DNA from: Candidatus Bathyarchaeum tardum
Lineage (GTDB): Archaea > Thermoproteota > Bathyarchaeia > Bathyarchaeales > Bathyarchaeaceae
Direction: 5' to 3'
NCBI GenBank assembly: GCA_029762755.1
Contig: JARVGH010000007.1
Span: forward strand, 51,488-115,487
DNA: 64,000 nucleotides
Below are positions 44,044 through 51,775 of the stretch, one piece after another (position 1 is the stretch's first letter; each line of letters begins with the position of its first letter). A program made the translations under genes and the position numbers. The notes below the pieces were generated by a model, which saw nothing but the letters and a program-made list of their open reading frames with translations, was not told the DNA's origin and ran no database searches.

Positions 44044-45075
44044 GTGAAAGCATGGCAAATCGACGACATTAACAACAATATTTTGCAGGCATTAATGAAA
44101 GATGCACGCACAAGTTTTACTCAAATGGCAAAAGAAAACAACACATCCGTTGCAGCCATACGAAATAGGTATATAAACTTAGAAAAAGCAGGCGTAATTA
44201 ACGGGTCAATGACCTACATTAACCCACATTTTATCGGGTTTGATTGTTATGGGTTTTTGGGAGTTAAAGTTCATCCAAAAAATAAACAAGAAATTTGGGA
44301 CTACCTAATCAAGCAACCGTACATTCTTTCAATATGGCATAAAACCCAAGAAATCAACATTGGGACATTTTTTGCTGCATCTAATTTGGATTATTTTACT
44401 GCAGTAACTGATGAATTAAGAAGCCATCCCCACGTAAAAAGCATTCAACCGCTAATTTTTGTGGGATTACCCCATAATCATTACCCAGAAAACCTTACCC
44501 TCCAATTAAACCAAGAAATCAAAAATCTGCATAGTTTTGAAGAAGACTTTGAAGTAGCGGAATACAACGAAGATGAGGAGCCATTCAAAAAACACCTCTT
44601 TAGACCAGTTCAATTAACTAAGATGAAAAAAACAGATCGAGAAATTGCCAAGATTTTGACGAACGATGCCCGAACACCTTTTAGTTATATTGCTAATTAT
44701 CTTAACAAATCCACTGCTTTTGTAATTAACAGATATGCAAAACTAAAAGAAAAAGGATTATTCATACGGTCCTCAATTACCCTTGACCTCAAAAAATTGG
44801 GGTATCAAGCTAACGCCATGGTTTATATTACAGCAAAGATTGGCACAAAAATTTCGGACGTTCATCGAGCAGCATCAGAGATTCCAAACGTAATCAGCTT
44901 AACCAAAATCATAGGCAGCTGTGACATGTTAGCAATAATTCCTTTAGCATCTTTCAAAGATTTGTTCACCATTGAAAAACAGTTACGAACCATAAACGGA
45001 ATAGAAAAAATCCAGATAAATATAAACCCACCATTCACGAAATGGCCAGCTAACATGTTTGGTTCAGTATTCTAG
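44044..45075 (+). CDS. Tandem Lrp/AsnC-family transcription regulator
   Basis: A 343-residue protein containing two complete Lrp/AsnC units. Unit one: helix-turn-helix IDDINNNILQALMKDARTSF to about residue 60, then an effector-type alpha/beta domain to about 150. A linker with an acidic stretch (about 165-180) leads to unit two: TDREIAKILTNDARTPFSYI and a second effector domain to the end. Single-unit Lrp proteins are about 150 residues. The fused form would be a pre-made pseudo-dimer. The GTG start follows AAAGGTG. Confidence 0.9.
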   Translation: MKAWQIDDINNNILQALMKDARTSFTQMAKENNTSVAAIRNRYINLEKAGVINGSMTYINPHFIGFDCYGFLGVKVHPKNKQEIWDYLIKQPYILSIWHKTQEINIGTFFAASNLDYFTAVTDELRSHPHVKSIQPLIFVGLPHNHYPENLTLQLNQEIKNLHSFEEDFEVAEYNEDEEPFKKHLFRPVQLTKMKKTDREIAKILTNDARTPFSYIANYLNKSTAFVINRYAKLKEKGLFIRSSITLDLKKLGYQANAMVYITAKIGTKISDVHRAASEIPNVISLTKIIGSCDMLAIIPLASFKDLFTIEKQLRTINGIEKIQININPPFTKWPANMFGSVF

Positions 45076-45090
45076 ACGGCACATCAAAAC

Positions 45091-45118
45091 ACTTGGATAA
45101 AACCAAGTTAATTTTTTT
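45091..45118 (+). terminator. Intrinsic-like terminator after the Lrp gene
   Basis: ACTTGG (45091-45096) pairs with CCAAGT (45103-45108) around a 6-base loop, followed three bases later by seven T (45112-45118). It sits 16 bases beyond the stop codon. Confidence 0.6.
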
Positions 45119-45217
45119 ACAAATTTTTATTCAAAAAAGATAATGAAAAAATAGCTTACATTTCATTCATCATGTTTATAGGTCCCCAATAGAACAATCA
45201 TATAACTAAGTTAATAA

Positions 45218-45301
45218 CAATTGACCTTAGTGTGTACGTAAATCTGCATTATGTCGTCAGAACACACGAAAACGTCAATTGTATTTGCCAACAGTTTGGC
45301 A
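45218..45301 (+). promoter_or_regulatory. Structured leader upstream of the membrane protein-KamA operon
   Basis: Nested inverted repeats: CAATTGAC (45218-45225) with GTCAATTG (45274-45281), and inside them GTGTGT (45230-45235) with ACACAC (45262-45267), giving a two-part stem with a 26-base apical loop. A second short hairpin, TGCCAA with TTGGCA, follows at about 45286-45301. All lie in the 110 bases before the ATG at 45323. It matches no riboswitch class that I recognise. Confidence 0.4.
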
Positions 45302-45322
45302 GTTAACGGGATTTGAACATAA

Positions 45323-45613
45323 ATGAATGACGCAAGTGAAGAATTCAGAACTAAATTTCCAAAATTATGTGCAACTATAGCAATTGCTCTAATATTCACA
45401 GGTATTAGTCAGATTGCTGGATGGACACTAAAGGGCTTGAGTTATGAAATTGTGTTTTTGTTACAAACTGGATTACTTCTTGCAGCAGGAATTTTTTTGG
45501 TGCGAACTCTATTTAACACTTTAACAATTTGCAGAACTACTGAAAAAAAGACCAACGGATTTGCAAACCGTATTTCAAGTTCAAACAAAGGGGATGAAAA
45601 AAATTCAAAATAA
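45323..45613 (+). CDS. Small two-span membrane protein
   Basis: A 96-residue protein with two predicted spans (about residues 15-35 and 43-63), then a cationic, serine- and asparagine-rich cytoplasmic tail. No family is recognised. Its end overlaps the likely start of the KamA-like gene by about 20 bases, so the two are coupled. It follows the structured leader. Confidence 0.7.
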   Translation: MNDASEEFRTKFPKLCATIAIALIFTGISQIAGWTLKGLSYEIVFLLQTGLLLAAGIFLVRTLFNTLTICRTTEKKTNGFANRISSSNKGDEKNSK

Positions 45614-46721
45614 TATTTGTACAGTTGAACAGTTAAAGAAATACATTGAATTAACACCCAATAAAGAGAAAAAATTGGAAAAAATTGTTCAAAAACATCC
45701 AATGTGTGTTACACCATATTACATGTCATTAATAGATTGGGAGGACCCTAACGACCCAATTAGAAAGATGGCAATACCTTCAATCGAAGAACTAAATTTG
45801 GAAGGCTCTTACGACACAAGTGGTGAAGCAGAGAACACCAAAATGCCGGGGCTTCAGCATAAATATTCAGAGACATCTCTGATATTAGCAACAAACAAGT
45901 GCGCAATGTATTGTAGGCACTGTTTTAGGAAACGGCTTGTTGGGTTGAAAACAAAAGAGATAATTGAACGTTTTGAGGATTCTGCAACTTACATAAGACA
46001 ACATGAAGAAATCAACAATGTTTTAGTGACAGGTGGCGACCCGCTAGTACTAGAAAATGAAGTTATTGAAAAACTTCTGTTGATTTTGTCGGATATTCCC
46101 CAGATAAAATTTATCAGGTTTGGCAGCAGAGCACCAGTGACTTTTCCTTCAAGGTTTGAAGACAAAAAACTGTTAAAGATTTTATCAAAATATTGTCATC
46201 TAAATCGAAGAATATACGTTGTTACCCAGTTTAACCATCCGCAAGAAATAACCAAACAGGCAATCAAAGCAGTAGATAATCTATTGAAAGCAGGAGTTAT
46301 TGTAAACAATCAAACTGTATTGCTTAAAGGGGTAAACGATAACCCAGTTACGTTAACCAAGTTACTAAATAAACTAGTCAGCATAGGCGTTGTTCCATAT
46401 TATTTGTTCCAATGCAGACCAGTCAAAGGGGTTAAAGGAAATTTTCAAGTGGCACTTACTAAGGCAATAAAAATTGTTGAAGAAACAAAGAAGCACTGTA
46501 ACGGTCTTAGTAAACGATTCAGATACATTATGTCTCATAGGACAGGAAAAATTGAGATAATTGGAATTTTTGATAACGAAATTTTCTTTAAATATCATCA
46601 AGCCAAAAACAGAAACAAAATCGGAAAAATCTTCAAAAGACCAATCAAAGAAGAAGCATGCTGGTTAGATGAACTAAAAATGCCAATAGAAGAAAACGAT
46701 TTTGCGCCCTATCTGTTGTAG
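45594..46721 (+). CDS. KamA-family radical SAM protein (lysine 2,3-aminomutase-like)
   Basis: About 375 residues. The radical SAM cluster motif is TNKCAMYCRHCFRKRLVG (C-x3-C-x2-C), followed by VTGGDPLVL and the barrel strands NQTVLLKGVND and PYYLFQCRPVKG, all typical of KamA-type proteins. In lysine 2,3-aminomutase the PLP lysine sits in a glycine-rich PGGGGK motif; here the equivalent C-terminal region reads SHRTGKIEIIGI, so a lysine remains but in a different context. Substrate is unclear. ATG at 45594 is preferred; TTG at 45561 is the longer option. Confidence 0.85.
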   Translation: MKKIQNNICTVEQLKKYIELTPNKEKKLEKIVQKHPMCVTPYYMSLIDWEDPNDPIRKMAIPSIEELNLEGSYDTSGEAENTKMPGLQHKYSETSLILATNKCAMYCRHCFRKRLVGLKTKEIIERFEDSATYIRQHEEINNVLVTGGDPLVLENEVIEKLLLILSDIPQIKFIRFGSRAPVTFPSRFEDKKLLKILSKYCHLNRRIYVVTQFNHPQEITKQAIKAVDNLLKAGVIVNNQTVLLKGVNDNPVTLTKLLNKLVSIGVVPYYLFQCRPVKGVKGNFQVALTKAIKIVEETKKHCNGLSKRFRYIMSHRTGKIEIIGIFDNEIFFKYHQAKNRNKIGKIFKRPIKEEACWLDELKMPIEENDFAPYLL

Positions 46722-47041
46722 TATTTGTCTACGGTAACTTTGTAGATTTCTAAGGCTTTCACTGGACCTTCTATTACTCGCGCAGTATGTCGCGTGTTGG
46801 CGAGAACAAACATTGAGTCCTTTGGTTTCATTACTGTTTTTTTGTCTTGAAAAATGAATTCCATTACTCCTTCTAAAACTACGACAAGGTGTTCAACGGG
46901 GTGTTCGTGAAATGGGAGGTCTACTGTTTGGTTTTTGAGTTCAAAATAGTTCAGGGTTAAATCGTTTCCGTGAATTAGTCTTACTAGAACGTTTTTGTAT
47001 AATTCTTTTTCCTTTAATGAATCCAGTTGAAAAGAAATCAC
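46709..47041 (-). CDS. Cupin-domain protein
   Basis: A 110-residue single cupin barrel. Metal-ligand motif one is LPFHEHPVEHLVVVLEG (H-x-H plus glutamate-like positions) and motif two is FVLANTRHTARV with the second-motif histidine. Small stand-alone cupins act as metal-dependent isomerases, dioxygenases or binding proteins, and the substrate here is unknown. Its stop overlaps the end of the KamA-like gene on the other strand by 13 bases. Confidence 0.85.
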   Translation of the reverse strand: MISFQLDSLKEKELYKNVLVRLIHGNDLTLNYFELKNQTVDLPFHEHPVEHLVVVLEGVMEFIFQDKKTVMKPKDSMFVLANTRHTARVIEGPVKALEIYKVTVDKYYNR

Positions 47042-47154
47042 GCAAGTTACCTCTAATCCAGATATTCTAAACAGTTACAAAGTTTATGTAGTTTACGTCC
47101 ACACATGAAAACTTAAATGCAAAGCTTCGTTTTTAATCCGAAAGCCTTAGAACA

Positions 47155-48351
47155 GTGGATTTCACTATTTTGAATAACCCAAAGCAGGTAAACAAATTGA
47201 TAAACGAAGAGTCAAGCAAGTGGAATCACCTATTTACTGCAGTTTTAATCATTCTTATCGTAAACACTGGAGTATTCATAGTAGGGTTTTGGAACAATCA
47301 AAATCAACTAGAAACAATGGAAACCACAATTACTGAACAAAATAACAAAATCCAAGACTTGGAAAATCAACTAGAAATTTTTGACGTAATCAATGAAACA
47401 GGTTTAATGCCGTGGCCTACCATTTACAATCAACTAAAAGATTCGGTTGTTCTGATCAAAACTGACCTAGGATTAGGTTCAGGATTTATTTATGACACCA
47501 AAGGACATATTGTAACTAATTATCACGTAATCGAAAGCGCAGAAAATATAGAAGTTACATTCTTAGACGGAAACATTTCATCAGCTGAAATAATTGGCCT
47601 GGACATTTACAGCGATTTAGCAATAATCAAAGTGAACCCGGAAACTACAATATTAAAGCCAGTAGTTCTTGGCAGTTCATCTGAATTAATTGTAGGAGAA
47701 CCAGTTGCAGCAATGGGGAACCCGTATGGTCTAAGTGACACAATAACTGTGGGTATTGTTTCATCTCTTCAAAGAAGCTTAGAAGCGACAGGAGGATACT
47801 TAATTATAGACATAATCCAAATTGACGCCGCAATCAATCCGGGTAACTCAGGGGGTCCATTAGTTAACTTGCATGGTCAAGTAGTAGGACTGAACACAGC
47901 CATACAATCAGAAACAGGTTCATTTACAGGAATAGGGTTTGCAATTCCCTCAGATACTATTAAACGTGAAATTAATGATTTAATTGAAACTGGCAGTTAC
48001 AAACATCCGTGGTTAGGCATATCAGGATTAAAAGTGAACTTAGCATTAGCGGATGCCATTGGCTTGGATAAACCTCAAGGAATACTAGTAATTGATGTCA
48101 CGTCTGGCAGCCCGGCAGATTTAGCAGGTATAAGAGGCTCAACCGAAACAGGATTTGTTGATGGCATTGAAACTCCACTAGGTGGCGACGTGATTATTGA
48201 AGTCGATGGCATCAAAGTTATCAGCATGAACGATTTGGCAATTTATATGGAACAAAATACCAGTCCAAAAGATTCAGTTGTTTTCACAATAATCAGAGAC
48301 GGCCAAAAAATCGACATAACGGCAACCTTGGGACAAAGACCCCAACCATAA
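47155..48351 (+). CDS. HtrA/DegP-type serine protease with PDZ domain
   Basis: A 398-residue membrane-anchored trypsin-like protease. One N-terminal span (about residues 25-45) and a short coiled coil precede the protease domain: catalytic histidine in IVTNYHVIES, aspartate in YSDLAIIK, and serine in INPGNSGGPLVN. A single PDZ domain from about residue 285 ends the protein. The protease faces outside and would handle damaged surface proteins. GTG at 47155 is used as start. Confidence 0.93.
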   Translation: MDFTILNNPKQVNKLINEESSKWNHLFTAVLIILIVNTGVFIVGFWNNQNQLETMETTITEQNNKIQDLENQLEIFDVINETGLMPWPTIYNQLKDSVVLIKTDLGLGSGFIYDTKGHIVTNYHVIESAENIEVTFLDGNISSAEIIGLDIYSDLAIIKVNPETTILKPVVLGSSSELIVGEPVAAMGNPYGLSDTITVGIVSSLQRSLEATGGYLIIDIIQIDAAINPGNSGGPLVNLHGQVVGLNTAIQSETGSFTGIGFAIPSDTIKREINDLIETGSYKHPWLGISGLKVNLALADAIGLDKPQGILVIDVTSGSPADLAGIRGSTETGFVDGIETPLGGDVIIEVDGIKVISMNDLAIYMEQNTSPKDSVVFTIIRDGQKIDITATLGQRPQP

Positions 48352-48363
48352 ATAGTACCAAAC

Positions 48364-49623
48364 TTATTCCATTTTAGTCAAAATGGCTTTAGATTGTCTC
48401 TTTCCCCCAGCCAAATATTCTATCATGTCATCGTCAAATTCAAACCAACTGGATAAGCCTGCAGCCATTTCAATGTTATTTTGGAAAATAACCTTCAAGT
48501 AAGGAAAAACTTGTTTGACACTTCGGATAGCGCCAACGTGACATTTCTTGCGGATTTTCATGCCCATACGGAACTGTAGAGCACGTTCCCCCTTGGTACT
48601 CGAAAGCATACGAATTTTACTTGGAAAACGGAAAGGAATCCAACCTGAAGATTTGCTGTTTTGTCGAGCAGCTGTTACACCTGAAGTTGTAAAATCCATA
48701 ACATACTTCAGAAAACCCCAGTTTTGAGTATCACGGATTCTTTGACGATAAATATCGGCCAAAGCCAGAGAATTCATTGCTTTAACTAGGTCATGAGGAT
48801 CGTTAAGATGATAAGGAGCATTTTCGTAAACCCAATGAAACAACATATCAGGGTCCACATCAACACTGCCTGCAGCTTTTTTTGCTTCCCAACCATCTCG
48901 AGAATAAAGTATGGTTTGCATGACTTTGAAAATTTCTTCTTTCCGGTCACGCCCAGATAACCATGCAACATCTTCTTTTGTTAAATGTGTTTTTCCCTGT
49001 GCCAAGGCTTGAAGGTCATTAACTGCAGACCTGACATCACGTCCGGCACGCTCAACAATTAAGTGCAGAGCTTCTTCGTCAGCGTTGATTCCTTCTTTTT
49101 CACAGATTTGCTTAAGGTGACTGATGCCTTCACGAATTGTGGGATTCTTAAATCCAATAACTTCAGAATATTTACGGATTGTAGTAAAACGACTACTAAA
49201 AGCGTCATTTGCAGTGAGAATAATGGGGCTTTTACTTTCTTTCAAAATTTTTGTGAGTTCTTTAATTCCACCACGGTCAACTTGCCCGGCGATTCCGTCA
49301 ACTTCATCCAACAGGATTAATCGTTTTCCACCAAACAAAGTAGCATACTGAGAAGCCAGACCAGCAAAACGTTTGATTGCATCTGCTGTCCGGTAGTCGC
49401 TGGCGTTTTTTTCGATTAATTCCATGTTTAGTTCTTTAGCTAAAGTTTCAACTGTTACTGTTTTACCTACCCCTGGAGACCCATGCAAAAGAACTGCCCG
49501 TTTTTCGGGAATTCCACAATCCCAAGATTTTAGCCAATCACGAACCATCTCTTTGGATTTTTTGTTGCCTACTATTTCGTCTAGGCTTTGAGGCTTATGC
49601 TTTTGGGTCCAAGTGGTGGACAA
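48364..49623 (-). CDS. rfcL: Replication factor C large subunit
   Basis: A 419-residue clamp-loader large subunit. Walker A is LLHGSPGVGKTVTVE, Walker B is LILLDEVDGIAG, sensor 1 is in PIILTANDAFSSR, and sensor 2 in AGRDVRSAVNDLQAL. It opens PCNA with four small subunits. The C-terminal region is shorter than in some archaea, and no PIP box is obvious at the end. TTG start with GGAG nine bases before; four bases after rfcS. Confidence 0.95.
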   Translation of the reverse strand: MSTTWTQKHKPQSLDEIVGNKKSKEMVRDWLKSWDCGIPEKRAVLLHGSPGVGKTVTVETLAKELNMELIEKNASDYRTADAIKRFAGLASQYATLFGGKRLILLDEVDGIAGQVDRGGIKELTKILKESKSPIILTANDAFSSRFTTIRKYSEVIGFKNPTIREGISHLKQICEKEGINADEEALHLIVERAGRDVRSAVNDLQALAQGKTHLTKEDVAWLSGRDRKEEIFKVMQTILYSRDGWEAKKAAGSVDVDPDMLFHWVYENAPYHLNDPHDLVKAMNSLALADIYRQRIRDTQNWGFLKYVMDFTTSGVTAARQNSKSSGWIPFRFPSKIRMLSSTKGERALQFRMGMKIRKKCHVGAIRSVKQVFPYLKVIFQNNIEMAAGLSSWFEFDDDMIEYLAGGKRQSKAILTKME

Positions 49624-49627
49624 TCAG

Positions 49628-50599
49628 TTATGCTCCTTGTGTGAGTTCTTGACCAGCTTCTGTAATTCGAGCAAGCAGGGCACTTAACTGAACTTCCACG
49701 TCGGCCCCTTGAACCATGCGAAAATCAGCTTCGCCTATAGCTTCACTGAGGGTAACTTTCCAAGAATCAGGCAACATCGACCGAAAAACTGCACCATGAA
49801 TCTGCTTGATAATGTCACTTCCAGCTACGCCGTACTTCATTATCATTTCTCGAAGCTGTTTTCGGGCAGCTAAAAAGTCGCCTTTCATAGCAGTTTTTAG
49901 CATCTCGTTAACATCTTCAGGGTTTGCATGACCAATAACAGAATAAACAGTTTCAGCATCAATCACTTTACCCATAGAAGCTGCAGCTTGAATAGCATTA
50001 GTTGCACGTCGAAGATCACCTTGGCTGACTTCAAAGATTGCGTCATAGCCTTCATCTAAGATTTTGATGTTTTCTTTTTTTATAATGTTACGCAAGTAAC
50101 AGTTTTGGTCCTGCTGTGAAAGATAACTAAACCGGAAAGGGGCACACCGTGACTGTAACGGATCAATAATTTTGCCACTGTAGTTTGCAATCATAACGAA
50201 ACGGCAAGTTTCTGTGAAGCGTTCCATGGTTCGCCTTAAAGCTTGCTGAGCATCTGAAGTCATGTTGTCAGCTTCATCAAGAATCAATATCTTGAAAGGA
50301 ATTTCACCAATCGAACGGGTTCGAGCAAAAGTTTTCACAGTTTCCCGAACCATCTTTATTCCACGTTCGTCACTGGCGTTCAGTTCCATAAGGTGTTCTC
50401 GGTAACTGTCGCCGTACAGGTCTCGAGCCATACACAAAGCTGCAGTTGTTTTTCCAGTTCCTGGGGGACCAGCAAAAATGCAATGAGGAACATTTTTTGC
50501 TTTTGCGAAACTTTTCAGGCGGTCAACAATTTCTTTCTGGTTAATAATTTCGCTTAATGATTTGGGGCGATACTTTTCAGCCCACATCTCGTAACTCAA
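49628..50599 (-). CDS. rfcS: Replication factor C small subunit
   Basis: A 323-residue clamp-loader small subunit. It starts MWAEKYRPKSLSEI after a short extension, with Walker A AGPPGTGKTTAALC, Walker B ILILDEADNM, the SRC motif in IDPLQSRCAPFRF, and sensor 2 in QGDLRRATNAIQ. No intein is present. TTG at 50599 is preceded by GGAGG seven bases away, so the four residues before MWAEKYRP are probably translated. Confidence 0.96.
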   Translation of the reverse strand: MSYEMWAEKYRPKSLSEIINQKEIVDRLKSFAKAKNVPHCIFAGPPGTGKTTAALCMARDLYGDSYREHLMELNASDERGIKMVRETVKTFARTRSIGEIPFKILILDEADNMTSDAQQALRRTMERFTETCRFVMIANYSGKIIDPLQSRCAPFRFSYLSQQDQNCYLRNIIKKENIKILDEGYDAIFEVSQGDLRRATNAIQAAASMGKVIDAETVYSVIGHANPEDVNEMLKTAMKGDFLAARKQLREMIMKYGVAGSDIIKQIHGAVFRSMLPDSWKVTLSEAIGEADFRMVQGADVEVQLSALLARITEAGQELTQGA

Positions 50600-50679
50600 A
50601 CCTTAGCCTCCGTGACGATTAATAGAAAAAAGTCAGTTATAAATTAGTTCTCGTACCAAAATTTTGGAAATATAATAAC

Positions 50680-51237
50680 TTATGACCGTTTTGAGAACCC
50701 ATAAGTTCCTACTTTTTTGTTTAAGTTCCAGTATTCACCAACATTGAAAACAAAAGGATCCGCTTTCGTGAAATCAATTTTGCCTTTTTCATCCAAGACG
50801 TTTTCATCGATATGGACTTGAACAACTTCTCCCAGAAATAAGTCATGGGCACCCAAAGGAATTATGTCCTTCAGAACACATTCAAGGTTCACAGGACATT
50901 CCTGAATCATTGGAACTTGAACATTGTAAGCTTTTTCTGGAGTAAACTTAGTTTCAGAAAACTTTTCAACGTCTCTGCCTGAAGCTACTCCGCAGTAATC
51001 TGTTTCTTGAATGAACTTGAGTGAAGGAATGTTCACGACAAACTCTTGGATATCTTTAATCAACTGGTAAGAATAACGGGTTGGTCGGATACTTACTCCT
51101 ACCATTGGAGGTTCAGAACATACGGTTCCTGCCCACGCCAAAGTAATAATGTTAGGTTTTCCATCTGAATCTACACAACTAACAAGAACCACTGGACAAG
51201 GAAACAACGCAGTAAAAGCATTCTTTTGAATTTTCAT
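50680..51237 (-). CDS. Flavin reductase-like FMN-binding protein
   Basis: About 185 residues with the flavin reductase split-barrel pattern: PVVLVSCVDSDGKPNIITLAW, SEPPMVGVSIRP, EFVVNIPS and FLGEVVQVHID. Archaeal members bind FMN and may act as flavoredoxin-like electron carriers. The ATG at 51237 is chosen because the fold normally starts here; a frame from 51282 adds 15 residues. It is divergent from the replication operon. Confidence 0.88.
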   Translation of the reverse strand: MKIQKNAFTALFPCPVVLVSCVDSDGKPNIITLAWAGTVCSEPPMVGVSIRPTRYSYQLIKDIQEFVVNIPSLKFIQETDYCGVASGRDVEKFSETKFTPEKAYNVQVPMIQECPVNLECVLKDIIPLGAHDLFLGEVVQVHIDENVLDEKGKIDFTKADPFVFNVGEYWNLNKKVGTYGFSKRS

Positions 51238-51433
51238 AAAATAATCTCTGGAAAGAACAAGTATTAACATTTTCTGAGACATATTTGGGTACCAAATAAT
51301 AAAGCGCCTATAAGTTTGGATATTTTCAAGGAGTTATGTTTTGGACGGTTTTATTGATGTATCGAAACTTTAGGAAAAACAATAGTTTAATCAAATATCT
51401 ATTTAAGCAGTTTTAAATGAGGAATAATGGTTT

Positions 51434-51520
51434 ATATCATAAGATCGTAAAAAATGTGATATTGTGATATTTAATTTTGGGTTATCATGATACTTACAAA
51501 AATCAAATAAACAAATATCA
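51434..51520. repeat. Cluster of TGATAT/ATATCA hexamers and a palindrome
   Basis: Within 87 bases: ATATCA at 51434-51439, TGATAT at 51457-51462 and 51465-51470 (spaced 8 bases), the 10-base palindrome TATCATGATA at 51483-51492, and ATATCA at 51515-51520. It lies just upstream of the TATA box for the zinc ribbon-MCM operon. It could be an operator or an iteron-like element. Confidence 0.5.
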
Positions 51521-51543
51521 TGTTTTTATGTCAAAATTTAGCT

Positions 51544-51554
51544 TAAGTATAAAT
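51544..51554 (+). promoter_or_regulatory. Putative TATA box of the MCM/GINS operon
   Basis: AAGTATAAATA, a strong archaeal TATA match, lies about 60 bases before the ATG of the zinc-ribbon gene, predicting a leader of roughly 35 bases. Confidence 0.5.
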
Positions 51555-51611
51555 ACGCAACCGATAATTTCAGTTTGCTTAAGATCAAATAAAAGAAAGA
51601 TTGGATATTAA

Positions 51612-51755
51612 ATGACAAAAAATGCAGAAAAAACCATCTGCACTGTTTGTGGCTTCGAATTTGAGGCAAAAGATGGAATAAACGTTTCGTGCGAGGGACA
51701 AAAATATGTTGCATGCCCAAAATGTGGAAGTACCAAACGATCAAGAATCTTCTGA
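51612..51755 (+). CDS. 47-residue zinc-ribbon protein
   Basis: A 47-residue protein with two cysteine pairs: C10-x2-C13 (TICTVCGFEFEA) and C35-x2-C38 (ACPKCGSTKRS), plus a lone cysteine at 27. That spacing makes a minimal zinc ribbon. The basic end (STKRSRIF) would suit nucleic-acid contact. It is the first gene after the TATA box, 20 bases before the MCM-like gene, so it is likely part of the replication operon. Confidence 0.7.
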   Translation: MTKNAEKTICTVCGFEFEAKDGINVSCEGQKYVACPKCGSTKRSRIF

Positions 51756-51775
51756 AGATGTAGGAAAAAGATACC

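Larger units (their letters stand above)
51238..51611. other. Divergent intergenic region upstream of the replication operon
   Basis: About 370 bases with no supportable gene longer than a few codons. It contains the TGATAT repeat cluster and a TATA box described separately. No tRNA or C/D-box pattern was found. Confidence 0.5.

Noticed and set aside
45160..45210. ATGATGA on the minus strand as a possible second C/D-box sRNA
   Set aside because: No CTGA box at a usable distance on the same strand.
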